Part shown: piece after piece, positions 23,645 to 33,472 of the stretch
Layout: every line of letters starts with the position of its first letter
Numbering within the stretch: position 1 is the first letter of the stretch
Origin: Candidatus Eubacterium faecigallinarum
GTDB taxonomy: Bacteria > Bacillota > Clostridia > Oscillospirales > Acutalibacteraceae
Direction: 5' to 3'
Length of the DNA stretch: 64,000 nucleotides
NCBI GenBank assembly: GCA_019115455.1
Contig: DXDN01000010.1
Location: 1-64,000, forward strand
Program-made: the position numbers and the translations under genes
The notes under the pieces: model-generated
Database searches by the model: none
What the model saw: only the letters and a program-made list of their open reading frames with translations
What the model was told of the DNA's origin: nothing

Positions 23645-23688
23645 ATAAAAAAATCCATACGGAAACAGTCTCAGCCGTATGGATTTTC
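23645..23688 (-). terminator. terminator of the three-gene unknown operon
   Basis: On the minus strand AAAATCCATACGG pairs with CCGTATGGATTTT around a 12-nt loop and is followed by seven T. Confidence 0.85.
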
Positions 23689-23774
23689 ACCCTTAATTTC
23701 TGTTAAGTTTTTCTAATATATAATTTATATATTATATATAATTATAAACATTATATTACTGTGTTATCAATAAA

Positions 23775-24590
23775 TCAGCCTTTCTTTTTCTTTTGGTAAT
23801 ATTTCACAAGAAAGGCAGTCGCCGCCGCCAGTATGAATGCACCAAAAAATGCCATAACACAGAAAGATGCTGCCGCCTGGGATTTCAGTGCGTCGGCGTA
23901 AATTTGGGGAGTAATCCTAATATCGACAGATAAGCTTACAACAGCACCAACAGCCCCTGTTAAGAAAACAGAAGCGCCCACAGCCGAAAATGATGACGCC
24001 AGCGCTCTGCCGCGCTCGCTCTTTTGGCTGAACAAAACGCTTATAAGCATTATGCACACAACAACGATAAGGAGACCTACCGAGGCAAATTTTGCGTGAT
24101 CATCCTTAACATCTGCTGCAAAATCCGAAAGCTGACTGCTGTCTTTTATGCTGAAGCAATCGGAATACACCTGCGCGGCATAAACCGCAGTATTGTGCAC
24201 CTGTGCTTTGTCATAATCCATATTATTGCCGTCGAGATATTCTATACAAAGGTCCTCAAATCTTGAGACCAGATCATCATTGTAGCTATACGTATCAGCG
24301 CCGCTGAATATGTTGCGGACAGAGGATTCCACGCTTGGGGTACTTTTGTTCAGCACTGTTTCAAACACTCTCGACGGGATACCGCTTGCCGCTTCAACAG
24401 CTTTTATCCTGTCCTTAAAATTTTCAAGACACGCATTATTTACTGAATCCGAGGCAAGAAAACGTGCCGCAACATTTTCATTTATCATCAGCTGACTTAT
24501 TGTCTGTGAACTGAAAAACATCAGAGCCCCTGCCGCCATAAGCAGTGACAATATAAAGGAGAGCACTTTTCGTGATTTTGTAAGCGACAT
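23775..24590 (-). CDS. membrane protein of unknown function (operon with sortase-like protein)
   Basis: 271 aa. First membrane segment about 12-33; then about 140 extracytoplasmic residues rich in Asp, Asn and Ser with several helices. Three more membrane segments follow (about 169-190, 200-225 and 240-262), and a basic tail YYQKKKKG. I recognise no family. It is the last of three closely spaced genes (13- and 14-base gaps), so it probably works with the sortase-like protein encoded upstream. Confidence 0.75.
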   Translation of the reverse strand: MSLTKSRKVLSFILSLLMAAGALMFFSSQTISQLMINENVAARFLASDSVNNACLENFKDRIKAVEAASGIPSRVFETVLNKSTPSVESSVRNIFSGADTYSYNDDLVSRFEDLCIEYLDGNNMDYDKAQVHNTAVYAAQVYSDCFSIKDSSQLSDFAADVKDDHAKFASVGLLIVVVCIMLISVLFSQKSERGRALASSFSAVGASVFLTGAVGAVVSLSVDIRITPQIYADALKSQAAASFCVMAFFGAFILAAATAFLVKYYQKKKKG

Positions 24591-24602
24591 AACGTTCCCC
24601 CC

Positions 24603-25235
24603 TTATCCTATAACGGCATTGCCGTCAGTCATTTCGCACACTACTGCAAGATATTTGTCAGATATGCCGACTCCGTCGCCGTCGTCAACGCAAATAACCA
24701 TCGCCCTGCCGATTCCGTCAGCCTGCTTTACCGCATTGCCGAGGCTGTCAGCCTTGGAGGTCTTTACCACAGTATAGGTGTATTTGCCGTAAGGAAAATC
24801 AACATCCACGGTATCGCCTGTTTTAAGGGATTTTACAAACTGAGCGTCAGCTTTGTAGCAGGTGCATACCATGGCGCCTGTCTGACCCGCAAGCTTGCCG
24901 TCGAAAGAAACATTCATTCTTCCAACTGCATTAACCTCATTTGCGTCGTATATAAGCTCCATGGTGCCGTAATCCGCAGTTACACTGCCCAAAATTGTAT
25001 TTGACGCATAAGCAGGAATATCTGATTTTTTTATATCCCCGTTGCTAAAATCAATTTTTTCAGCTGTTACCGTCTGCTCTTTTTCATAATCGGAAAGCGC
25101 CGTATCTTCACTCAAAAATGAAAAATCGGACTCAAAAGTGCTTTCCAAGGCAAAAAACAGGGCAGTTGTAACAACTGCCGCTACGAGCGGTATAATTACC
25201 GCATTCTTAACAAATTTTCTTTTATAACGGTCCAT
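24603..25235 (-). CDS. membrane-anchored sortase-like protein with degenerate active site
   Basis: 210 aa. A membrane anchor (about 10-30) is followed by an extracytoplasmic beta-domain. Residues about 80-205 resemble the sortase barrel: AMVCTCYKADAQFVKSLKTG then DTVDV matches the region around the catalytic His and the following LKVGD strand. GRAMVICVDDGDGVGISDKY then LAVV matches the TLVTC...NTHRLLV strand. Cys182 sits where the sortase Cys is, but the His position reads Cys-Thr-Cys (124-126) and the Arg position reads Lys. It is either a sortase relative with altered chemistry or a binding protein. The assignment rests on my reading of spacing, not an alignment. Confidence 0.5.
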   Translation of the reverse strand: MDRYKRKFVKNAVIIPLVAAVVTTALFFALESTFESDFSFLSEDTALSDYEKEQTVTAEKIDFSNGDIKKSDIPAYASNTILGSVTADYGTMELIYDANEVNAVGRMNVSFDGKLAGQTGAMVCTCYKADAQFVKSLKTGDTVDVDFPYGKYTYTVVKTSKADSLGNAVKQADGIGRAMVICVDDGDGVGISDKYLAVVCEMTDGNAVIG

Positions 25236-25249
25236 CAGTCTGTCCCTCG

Positions 25250-26098
25250 TTATCTGTTATTAAGATCCTGTGACTGCAACGCGTTTTGCATAAATCCTTT
25301 TCTCTTCTTCTTTGGTTTATATGGAGGAGGATTTTTCAGCTTTTTGGTAAGGCTGTTATTTTTGGCGGTGATCTTGTTTATCTCGTGCACCGGTCCTGAC
25401 ATATAATCGGACATATACTTGTCCGCAACTTCCATAAGCTTTGGATCGTTCTTCATCTCGCCGAGAATCGTTACGCCGATAATATCCTGCACCTCGTTGG
25501 TGCCGTCCTCATATACTTCGTTAAGCATTTTAAAAAGTTTCTTAACGTCAGTTTCGGAGCCGTTGGCAATCACGTCAATTATCCTTGCCGAACCCTTTTC
25601 CATAAAGAATGTTTCAGGCAGGAATTCGCCGTACTGAGCGATATTTGCTCTGATATCATCCTTCATATCGGGATAAAGAGTAGCAAATCGGTTGGCAAGA
25701 GAATCGGTATCGTAGCTTACAACACCGTTTTTAGCCTTAGTCCTTGACACAGCCTTGGGCATCTTGATCTTGTCAAGATCAACCTTTTTTCTTGACTTGA
25801 ACAAAGAAGTTATCTCGTCGTTGATTTCGTTTGCCAGTGATTTTGCGTCACGCTCGTCATAGCTTTCTGCGTCAAAAAGGCTGCGGGAAATCGTATTAAA
25901 TTCGGCATTTTCACTGTTTTCATAAGCACATTCAAATGCCATAATACTGCTTGACGAATCATATACTATTCTGTAAATTCCTTTTTCACCGGAAAAGCTG
26001 ATGCTTTCATCAGTGGCTTTATCCTTCTTAAATTCAAGCTCTTTGTTTGTGCTGTCGAGCTGTTTTTCAATGATTCTGAATACTTCAGTTATTTCCAT
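25250..26098 (-). CDS. cytoplasmic protein of unknown function (first gene of operon)
   Basis: 282 aa with no signal or membrane segment. The N-terminal half (1 to about 125) is mixed alpha/beta. A helical part (about 130-235) includes VKKLFKMLNEVYEDGTNEVQ, DIIGVTILGEM and MEVADKYMSDYM, resembling helical repeat proteins of the DUF7674 type. The tail is basic and proline-rich (KNPPPYKPKKKRKGF). It leads the operon with the sortase-like and membrane proteins. I cannot assign a function. Confidence 0.7.
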   Translation of the reverse strand: MEITEVFRIIEKQLDSTNKELEFKKDKATDESISFSGEKGIYRIVYDSSSSIMAFECAYENSENAEFNTISRSLFDAESYDERDAKSLANEINDEITSLFKSRKKVDLDKIKMPKAVSRTKAKNGVVSYDTDSLANRFATLYPDMKDDIRANIAQYGEFLPETFFMEKGSARIIDVIANGSETDVKKLFKMLNEVYEDGTNEVQDIIGVTILGEMKNDPKLMEVADKYMSDYMSGPVHEINKITAKNNSLTKKLKNPPPYKPKKKRKGFMQNALQSQDLNNR

Positions 26099-26253
26099 AG
26101 CGTATCACCTATAATATTATTTCGCTATATTATAACATTGCAAAGTGAATTTGTCACTAATTTTTATTTATTATTTTATTTATATTTTAATATGTTGATT
26201 ATTGATAATCATTATGATACAATATTATGAATAATTGTGGGAGTATGAGCGTT

Positions 26254-27324
26254 ATGAATTCTAAAATTACACTTGGTATTATATTCGGCGGAGTTTCATC
26301 AGAGCATGACATAAGCTGTATCTCGGCAAAGGGCATAATATCTAACCTCGACTACAGCAAATACAATGTGGTGCTGATAGGAATCACAAAGGAAGGAAGA
26401 TGGTTCCTATATAACGACGACGTAAATCTTCTTGAAAACGACAGATGGATATATTCAAAGAGCCTTGTTCCTGCATTTATCTCACCCGACACATCAGTAC
26501 ACGGTATAGTAACTTCACGCGGAGAAGTTTTCAGCCTTGACGTTGTTTTCCCCGTGCTTCACGGCAAAAACGGAGAGGACGGAACGATTCAGGGACTGCT
26601 CCAGATGGCACAGATTCCTTTTGTCGGATGCGACGCAACCTCATCAGGGGTGTGCATGGATAAGGCGTTTACAAACGCCGTTATGGACACATTTAATATC
26701 CCGCAGGCTAAATGGTGTTCAATCACTCAGTATGACTACAGAAACGACCCGCACTCAGCTATAGAAAATGCTGTTGATAAATTAAGTCTTCCCATATTTG
26801 TAAAACCTGCCAACGCAGGCTCTTCAGTAGGAATATCCAAGGCTCACACCACGGACGAACTTGCCGCCGCCATTGATAAAGCCTTTAAAGAGGACAAAAA
26901 AGTTGTGCTGGAGGAGTTTATCGACGGCTTTGAGGTAGAATGTGCCGTTATGGGCAATGCAAACCCTGTTGCCGCAGAGGTAGGGCAGATAGTGGCCGCC
27001 GCAGAATTTTACGACTATGACGCAAAATACAACAATCCTCAGTCACAGCTCCACATACCGGCACTCATCAGCGAGGAAAAGAGAAACGAGGTAAGAAGCC
27101 AGGCGATAAAAGCATACAAGGCGCTGGGATGCGAGGGACTTGCAAGAGTTGACTTCTTCGTCACCAAGGATGACGGCAGAGTACTTCTCAACGAGGTAAA
27201 CACAATCCCCGGTCAGACTCCTATCAGCATGTATCCAAAGCTGTTTGAAGCGGTAGGCGTTCAGTATTCCGAGCTAATTAACAAGCTTATCGGTTTTGCC
27301 CTTGAAAGAGGAGGAAAATTCTGA
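26254..27324 (+). CDS. ddl: D-alanine--D-alanine ligase
   Basis: 356 aa, an ATP-grasp ligase making the D-Ala-D-Ala end of peptidoglycan precursors. Motifs: GGVSSEHDIS at the N-terminus, FVKPANAGSSVGISK in the central domain, and the C-terminal RVDFF...LLNEVNTIPGQTPISMYP. The ATG at 26254 is chosen because GGGAG lies ten bases upstream; an in-frame ATG at 26227 is possible. The omega-loop region follows D-Ala-D-Ala rather than D-Lac type as far as can be seen. It overlaps murI by one base (TGATG). Confidence 0.95.
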   Translation: MNSKITLGIIFGGVSSEHDISCISAKGIISNLDYSKYNVVLIGITKEGRWFLYNDDVNLLENDRWIYSKSLVPAFISPDTSVHGIVTSRGEVFSLDVVFPVLHGKNGEDGTIQGLLQMAQIPFVGCDATSSGVCMDKAFTNAVMDTFNIPQAKWCSITQYDYRNDPHSAIENAVDKLSLPIFVKPANAGSSVGISKAHTTDELAAAIDKAFKEDKKVVLEEFIDGFEVECAVMGNANPVAAEVGQIVAAAEFYDYDAKYNNPQSQLHIPALISEEKRNEVRSQAIKAYKALGCEGLARVDFFVTKDDGRVLLNEVNTIPGQTPISMYPKLFEAVGVQYSELINKLIGFALERGGKF

Positions 27325-28166
27325 TGGATAAAAGACCCTTGGGTGTTTTTGATTCAGGTCTTGGCGGACTCTCGGCAGTAAAGGCAATCCTCAAATATCT
27401 GCCGCAGGAGGATATTGTATATTTCGGAGATACCGGCAGAGTACCCTACGGAACCCGAAGCGAAAAAGCCATTGAACTCTACGCAAAAGAAGATATCGCT
27501 TTTCTTGAAAAGTTTAACTGCAAGCTCATTATGGCGGCATGCGGAACCGTATCATCAGTTGCGAAAAATGCTGTCGCATCGGTGAAAGAGCCCTTTGTGG
27601 AGGTAGTTTCCCCTGCCTGTGCCGCCGCAGTCAAAGCCACTAAAAACAAGCGCATCGGCGTTATGGGCACTTCCGCCACAATAAACAGTGGCTCATACGT
27701 AAAAAAAATAAAGCAGTTAGACCCTGAGATCGAGGTTGTAGGAGTTTCCTGCCCTATGCTGGTTTCACTGGTGGAAAACAACTGGATTGACAGCAACGAC
27801 ATTATTGCCATTGAAATGGTAAAGAGATACGTAAAGCCCCTGACAGACAAAAAGGTGGACACAATAATACTCGGATGCACCCATTTTCCTCATCTTTCCC
27901 CTGTTATTAAAAAGGTTGTCGGTGAAACGGTAACGCTGATTGACACGGGGTATGAAGCGGTTATGAGGGCAAAGACTGTGCTTCAGGAAAACGGACTTTT
28001 GAACGAGCCGGGTCACAAGGGCGAATCGTCATATTATATTTCAGACAGGACTCAGAATTTTTCCGAAACGGCGAAGACCTTGCTTGGAGAAGACATTTCC
28101 GACAAGGCAAACTTTATTGATATAAACAAATTTGAAAAAGAACTTACAAGTAAAGGATATGAATAG
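27324..28166 (+). CDS. murI: glutamate racemase
   Basis: 280 aa, supplying D-glutamate for peptidoglycan. The start is DSGLGGLSAVKAI. The first catalytic cysteine lies in MAACGTVSSVA (family usually ACNTAS, so the Asn is Gly here). The second is in ILGCTHFPHL. It directly follows ddl in a wall-precursor operon and overlaps the DUF1934 gene start by eight bases. Confidence 0.94.
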   Translation: MDKRPLGVFDSGLGGLSAVKAILKYLPQEDIVYFGDTGRVPYGTRSEKAIELYAKEDIAFLEKFNCKLIMAACGTVSSVAKNAVASVKEPFVEVVSPACAAAVKATKNKRIGVMGTSATINSGSYVKKIKQLDPEIEVVGVSCPMLVSLVENNWIDSNDIIAIEMVKRYVKPLTDKKVDTIILGCTHFPHLSPVIKKVVGETVTLIDTGYEAVMRAKTVLQENGLLNEPGHKGESSYYISDRTQNFSETAKTLLGEDISDKANFIDINKFEKELTSKGYE

Positions 28167-28590
28167 AACACTAATCGAAATAACGGGCACCCAGCGTGTT
28201 GACAGCCAGAAAAGTAAACTGGAGCTTACAACGGTGGGCACCATTGAGGAAACGGCTGACACTTACATAATAAATTACACTGAGGAGCAGGAGCCTCCGT
28301 CACATCCGGTAATGGTCAGCGTAAAAATACAAAAAGATGAAAAAAAGGTGGAGATGATACGCTCAGGCGCATTCGACTCCTGCCTAATAATAGAGAAATC
28401 CAAGCGTAATCTCTGCCCTTACGGTACGGAATACGGAGATATCCTTATGGGAATATCGGGTCATACCATCGACAGCGAATACGCAGGAGAAAGAGGAAAA
28501 TTCGTGTTTTCCTACGATATTGATATAAACGGAGCGCTGGTCTCCCGAAATGAAGTAAAAATGATTTTGAAAAATCAGGATTCGGAGTAA
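28159..28590 (+). CDS. DUF1934 (YwiB-like) beta-barrel protein
   Basis: 143 aa from the ATG at 28159, preceded by AAAGG. It is beta-rich with the pattern of the YwiB/DUF1934 calycin-like barrel: IEITGTQRVDSQKSKLELTT, YIINYTEEQE, KVEMIRSG and the C-terminal ISGHTIDSEYAGERGKFVFS. Gene order murI-DUF1934-argS is seen in other Firmicutes. The function is unknown. Confidence 0.85.
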   Translation: MNRTLIEITGTQRVDSQKSKLELTTVGTIEETADTYIINYTEEQEPPSHPVMVSVKIQKDEKKVEMIRSGAFDSCLIIEKSKRNLCPYGTEYGDILMGISGHTIDSEYAGERGKFVFSYDIDINGALVSRNEVKMILKNQDSE

Positions 28591-28596
28591 GAAAAA

Positions 28597-30285
28597 ATGT
28601 CAAAAATAGTAAATGCCACTGAAAATTCATTAAAAAAGATGCTTCAGGACGCCACAAACGCAGCAATAGCCGCAGGCGAACTGCCTCAGGCTGAAATAGC
28701 AGAATTTATTGTAGAAAAGCCGTCAAACAAAGCAAACGGTGATTTCTCCTCAAACATAGCAATGGCTTGCGCAAAAAGTTTCAAAAAAGCGCCCAGAGCT
28801 ATTGCCCAGAGTATCGCCGATCATATTGATCTTAGCGGTACTGTATTCGAGCGTATGGAGATTGCAGGTCCGGGATTTCTTAATTTCTTCCTGTCAGGCG
28901 AGTATTACAGCTCGATACTCAGGGACATATTTGCCTGCGGCGACGATTACGGCAGGTCAGATTACGGCAACGGCAAAAAAATAATAGTAGAATTTGTATC
29001 AGCCAATCCCACAGGTCCTATGCACATAGGAAACGCCAGGGGCGGAGCTATCGGCGACTGCCTTGCAGGCGTGCTTGACAGGGCAGGATACAATGTATGG
29101 CGTGAATTTTATGTAAACGATGCCGGAAATCAGATTGAAAAATTCGCCACATCTCTGGAAGTGAGATATCTCCAGCATTTCAAGGACGATATTGAGATGC
29201 CTGAGGACGCTTATCACGGCGCAGATATCACTGAACACGCCGAGAATTTCATCAAGGAATACGGCGACAAATATGTTGAATCCCCCAGCGAGGAAAGAAG
29301 AAAAGCGCTGGTGGAATTTGCCCTTCCTAAAAATATTCAGGGACTTGAAAGAGACCTTAAAAGATACAGAATCACTTATGATAACTGGTTTAAGGAGTCC
29401 TCTCTCCACAAGGACGGCTCAGTTGACAAGGTTATCAGCGCTCTTAAAGAAAAAGGCGTTACCTACGAGCAGGACGGTGCGCTATGGTTCAAAGCATCAG
29501 AATTCGGCAATGATAAGGATATAGTTCTTATCCGTGCCAACGGACTGCCCACATATATCGTGCCGGACATTGCATATCATTACAATAAGCTTGTAACCCG
29601 CGGATTTGACAAGGCAGTGGATGTGTTGGGCGCAGACCACCACGGATATGTGCCGAGAATGAAAGCGGCTCTTACTGCGCTGGGACTTGACGCCGGCAGA
29701 CTTGACGTTGTTATCATGCAGATGGTAAGACTCGTCAGGGACGGCGAAACCATAAAACTTTCAAAGCGTTCCGGAAAAGCAATTACTCTTAACACTCTTA
29801 TTGACGAGATACCGCTTGACGCCGCAAGATTCTTCTTCAATCTCAGAGAGCCTAACTCTCATTTCGACTTTGACCTGGAGCTTGCCGCAAAGAAATCAAA
29901 TGAAAATCCTGTTTACTACGTTCAGTACGCTCACGCGCGTATATGCTCTATAATCAAAAAGGCTCAGGAAATGGGCGTTGAGCTGAGAACGCCCACTGAC
30001 GAGGAGCTTCTGATGCTAAACAGCAGCGAGGAGAGAGAGCTTATCAGCCACCTGTCCATGCTGACAAACGAGATAGTTGCGGCGGCAAAGGCTTATGACC
30101 CTGCCAAGATAACTCATTACGTAACACAGCTTGCAACGCTGTTTCATAAATTTTATAACGCTCAGCGAGTTATGTGTGACGACGAAGGGCTGATGCAGGC
30201 AAGGCTCTACCTTTGCACGGCAGTTAAAAATACTATCAGCAATATTCTCAACATGCTTAAAATTACCGCTCCGCAGGTAATGTAA
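28597..30285 (+). CDS. argS: arginyl-tRNA synthetase
   Basis: 562 aa, class I synthetase attaching arginine to its tRNA. It has an N-terminal additional domain (about 1-110), the HIGH motif as HIGN in SANPTGPMHIGNARGG, the KMSK-like KLSKRSGK, and the C-terminal DALR anticodon-binding domain ending in KITAPQVM. It begins six bases after the DUF1934 gene, so it belongs to the ddl-murI operon. Confidence 0.97.
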   Translation: MSKIVNATENSLKKMLQDATNAAIAAGELPQAEIAEFIVEKPSNKANGDFSSNIAMACAKSFKKAPRAIAQSIADHIDLSGTVFERMEIAGPGFLNFFLSGEYYSSILRDIFACGDDYGRSDYGNGKKIIVEFVSANPTGPMHIGNARGGAIGDCLAGVLDRAGYNVWREFYVNDAGNQIEKFATSLEVRYLQHFKDDIEMPEDAYHGADITEHAENFIKEYGDKYVESPSEERRKALVEFALPKNIQGLERDLKRYRITYDNWFKESSLHKDGSVDKVISALKEKGVTYEQDGALWFKASEFGNDKDIVLIRANGLPTYIVPDIAYHYNKLVTRGFDKAVDVLGADHHGYVPRMKAALTALGLDAGRLDVVIMQMVRLVRDGETIKLSKRSGKAITLNTLIDEIPLDAARFFFNLREPNSHFDFDLELAAKKSNENPVYYVQYAHARICSIIKKAQEMGVELRTPTDEELLMLNSSEERELISHLSMLTNEIVAAAKAYDPAKITHYVTQLATLFHKFYNAQRVMCDDEGLMQARLYLCTAVKNTISNILNMLKITAPQVM

Positions 30286-30315
30286 TATATACTAAACCCG
30301 TAAGAAAGGAAAATC

Positions 30316-31734
30316 ATGTCACAAATCAAGAGCAAAATACTTCACAAGGTCGGTAACAGACTGTTTAAGTATATCTACAAAGACCCAAAAAAGAATATGC
30401 TCAGGCTTGTAAAAACAGGCAAGGTTTTTGCCGGGAAAATGTACCCTGAAAGCACATTTACCAAACCCATTGAAATTATTTCGGATGAAAGTAACGTTTG
30501 GCATCAGTTCCTTTTCCGTGGGATTGATGAGGTTGACCATGAATTTCTCAGGAAAGCCGTGCTCACCTTCGGCATTGACCTGGGGCTTATCGGCACCTCC
30601 ACTCTCAGAAAAAAGAGGGATGAGGAGCACTGCAATATCCCATGGGTAGTTCTTATGGACCCCACGTCGGCATGCAATATGAGATGCAAAGGCTGCTGGT
30701 CGGCAGAATACGGCTACAATTCAAATCTCACCCTTGATGAGATGCGCCGAATCGTCAGCCAAAGCAAGGAACTTGGTACGCATTTCTTTATGTACACCGG
30801 CGGCGAACCGCTTATCAGAAAGAACGATATTCTCACCGTGGCACGTGAAAATCCGGACTGCCTTTTCCTTGCCTTTACTAACGGTACCCTGGTGGACGAA
30901 AAATTCTGCGAGGATATGAAAGCGTGCGGCAATCTGTCGCTGGCGCTCTCTATTGAAGGCAGCGAGGAAACCAACGACAGCAGGAGGGGCGCAGGCGCTT
31001 ATCAAAAAACTTTCAGCGCAATGAGGCTTCTGAAAAAACACAAGTGCCTTTTCGGCACTTCCATATGCTACACCAGCGTCAATTACGAGGCGGTAACCTC
31101 GGATGAATTCTATGACCTTATGATTGAAAACGGCGCACGTTTTGCATGGTTTTTCCACTACATGCCGGTAGGCAGCGACGCAGATACGAACCTGCTGCTG
31201 TCTCCTGAACAGCGTGAGCACGTATACCGCAGTATCCGTGAAAAAAGAAATTCAAAAACCGGAAAGCCTATATTTACCGTAGATTTCCAAAACGATGCTG
31301 AATTTGTCGGCGGATGCATTGCCGGCGGCAGAAATTATTTTCACATTAATTCCGAAGGCGATGTGGAGCCCTGTGTATTTATTCACTATTCCGACTCGAA
31401 CATACGCCAAAAGAGTATCAGCGAATGCCTTAAATCCCCTCTTTTCAAGGAATACTACAAGGGACAGCCTTTTAACGACAATATGCTCAGACCCTGCCCG
31501 ATGCTTGAAAATCCAACAGCGCTGAGAAATATGGTTAAAAAGACCGGTGCCAAATCTACAAACCTTATTCAGGCAGAAAGCGCTGAGGAACTCTGCTCAA
31601 AATGCGACGAATACGCAAGACTGTGGGCACCCAAGGCAAAGGAGATATGGGAAGAGCAGGAGCGGTTTAAGCCGTTTACACAGTATTACCGCGACACCCC
31701 TGAGGGCAAAGCCCAGTTAGGCAAAAAATCCTAA
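30316..31734 (+). CDS. radical SAM protein with SPASM-type C-terminus
   Basis: 472 aa. About 110 N-terminal residues precede the radical SAM core: DPTSACNMRCKGCWS contains the CxxxCxxC cluster that binds the SAM [4Fe-4S]. MYTGGEPLIRKND is the GGEP motif. C-terminal Cys residues (GGCIAGG, EPCVFIHYS, LRPCPML, CSKCDEYA) indicate an auxiliary cluster as in SPASM enzymes. Such proteins modify peptides or proteins, but no precursor peptide is seen nearby. AAGAAAGGA precedes the ATG. A terminator follows. Confidence 0.88.
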   Translation: MSQIKSKILHKVGNRLFKYIYKDPKKNMLRLVKTGKVFAGKMYPESTFTKPIEIISDESNVWHQFLFRGIDEVDHEFLRKAVLTFGIDLGLIGTSTLRKKRDEEHCNIPWVVLMDPTSACNMRCKGCWSAEYGYNSNLTLDEMRRIVSQSKELGTHFFMYTGGEPLIRKNDILTVARENPDCLFLAFTNGTLVDEKFCEDMKACGNLSLALSIEGSEETNDSRRGAGAYQKTFSAMRLLKKHKCLFGTSICYTSVNYEAVTSDEFYDLMIENGARFAWFFHYMPVGSDADTNLLLSPEQREHVYRSIREKRNSKTGKPIFTVDFQNDAEFVGGCIAGGRNYFHINSEGDVEPCVFIHYSDSNIRQKSISECLKSPLFKEYYKGQPFNDNMLRPCPMLENPTALRNMVKKTGAKSTNLIQAESAEELCSKCDEYARLWAPKAKEIWEEQERFKPFTQYYRDTPEGKAQLGKKS

Positions 31735-31748
31735 TAAAATTATAAAAC

Positions 31749-31793
31749 AAAACGCAAGGTTCAGCTCAAATGCCGCCTTGCGTTTTATTTTTT
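31749..31793 (+). terminator. intrinsic terminator
   Basis: AACGCAAGG (31751-31759) pairs with CCTTGCGTT (31776-31784), followed by TTATTTTTT. Confidence 0.85.
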
Positions 31794-31811
31794 ATATTAC
31801 TTTTTCTTATA

Positions 31812-33428
31812 TCATTTTTTCTTAGCGTGATTTTCCGCCGCCGCTGTTACAAATCCTCTGAAGAGCGGATGCGGTCTGTTGGGTCTTGACTTAAATTCGG
31901 GATGGAACTGACACGCCACGAACCACGGATGCTCCGGTATCTCTATCATCTCAACAATATGATTGTCAGGCGATGTTCCGGCAAAAATCATTCCGCCGTT
32001 TAAAAGCTCCGTGCGGTAATCGTTGTTCACCTCATATCTGTGTCTGTGGCGCTCATAAATCATTGAGGCGCCGTAAAGCTCGTATGATTTTGACTGAGGA
32101 TTAAGCGAGCAAGGATACTGTCCCAAACGCATAGTACCGCCCATATCGGTTACGTCCTTCTGCTCTGGAAGAATATCGATTACCGGATACGGTGTTTCAG
32201 GATTTATCTCCGATGAATTTGCGCCCTCCATTGACAATACGTGCCTTGCAAATTCGATAATGGCAATCTGCATACCAAGACAAATTCCGAGATACGGCAC
32301 GTTGTGAGTCCTTGCGTACTCACATGCCTTGATTTTGCCCTCGATGCCTCGTGAGCCAAATCCGCCGGGAACCAAAATTCCGTCCATATCGCCGAGAATT
32401 TCGTCAATATCTGCGTCCTCTGCCTCAAGGCTCTCGGAATCTATCCACTTAATTTCAACTGCGCTTCTTGTCTCAATACCGCCGTGCTTAAGCGCTTCGT
32501 TTACTGATATATATGAATCGTGAAGTTCAACATACTTGCCGACCATGCCGATTTTTACTGTCTGTACAGGATTTCTCAGCGCTTCAAGCATTGCCGTCCA
32601 GTCGGTAAGGTCAGGCTCAGGGCATTCGATACCAAGCTTTTTAAGCACCACGTCGTCCATCTTCTGCTCACGGAGCATCATAGGAACAGCGTAGAGTATA
32701 TCGCAGTTATTATTTTCTATAACACATTCCTTGTCAACATTGCAGAAAAGCGCAACCTTGTTTTTTATGTCGTCAGTAAGCGGATGCTCTGTACGGCAAA
32801 CTATAATATCGGGATGAATACCCAGGGAAAGCATTTCCTTTACAGAATGCTGAGTGGGCTTTGACTTAAGCTCGTCCGAAGCCGCAAGGTACGGCACCAG
32901 CGTAACGTGAATAAACAGGCAGTTACTGCGTCCCACCTCAAGGGAGAACTGTCTTATCGCCTCAAGAAACGGCTGTGACTCGATATCGCCGACAGTGCCG
33001 CCGATCTCCACAAGGCAAACGTCGGCTCCCGTATCGGCATTTCTTGCGATTGAACGCTTTATTTCATTTGTAACATGAGGAATTATCTGAATAGTCTGGC
33101 CGCCGTAAACGCCCTTTCGCTCGTCGGAAATAACCTTCCAGTACACTCTGCCGCTGGTCAGGTTGGAATTCTGCGAGAGGCTCTCGTCAATAAAGCGCTC
33201 ATAATGACCCAGGTCAAGGTCGGTTTCCGCTCCGTCGTCTGTAACAAAAACCTCGCCGTGCTGAACAGGATTCATTGTGCCGGGGTCTACGTTAAGATAC
33301 GGGTCCAGCTTCTGCGCCGTAATCTTAAGCCCTCTGGATTTAAGCAGACGTCCCAGCGACGCAGCTGTTATTCCCTTTCCCAGACCGGACACTACTCCGC
33401 CGGTTATAAAGATATATTTTGTGTCCAT
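31812..33428 (-). CDS. pyrG: CTP synthase
   Basis: 538 aa, full length. The synthetase domain starts [17 protein letters not shown] (P-loop). The glutaminase domain (about 295-538) has the oxyanion [11 protein letters not shown], nucleophile Cys in [11 protein letters not shown], and the His-x-Glu in [11 protein letters not shown]. It converts UTP to CTP with glutamine. AAGGAGGA precedes the ATG. The DUF1846 gene lies 44 bases upstream on the same strand. Confidence 0.97.
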   Translation of the reverse strand: MDTKYIFITGGVVSGLGKGITAASLGRLLKSRGLKITAQKLDPYLNVDPGTMNPVQHGEVFVTDDGAETDLDLGHYERFIDESLSQNSNLTSGRVYWKVISDERKGVYGGQTIQIIPHVTNEIKRSIARNADTGADVCLVEIGGTVGDIESQPFLEAIRQFSLEVGRSNCLFIHVTLVPYLAASDELKSKPTQHSVKEMLSLGIHPDIIVCRTEHPLTDDIKNKVALFCNVDKECVIENNNCDILYAVPMMLREQKMDDVVLKKLGIECPEPDLTDWTAMLEALRNPVQTVKIGMVGKYVELHDSYISVNEALKHGGIETRSAVEIKWIDSESLEAEDADIDEILGDMDGILVPGGFGSRGIEGKIKACEYARTHNVPYLGICLGMQIAIIEFARHVLSMEGANSSEINPETPYPVIDILPEQKDVTDMGGTMRLGQYPCSLNPQSKSYELYGASMIYERHRHRYEVNNDYRTELLNGGMIFAGTSPDNHIVEMIEIPEHPWFVACQFHPEFKSRPNRPHPLFRGFVTAAAENHAKKK

Positions 33429-33472
33429 TTTCAGTCCTCCTTGTTTTATTTATACATAGTTTATATACAGAA

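Noticed and set aside
23502-23690. 62-codon minus-strand frame
   Set aside because: It starts inside the terminator hairpin of the upstream operon and has AT-driven composition.
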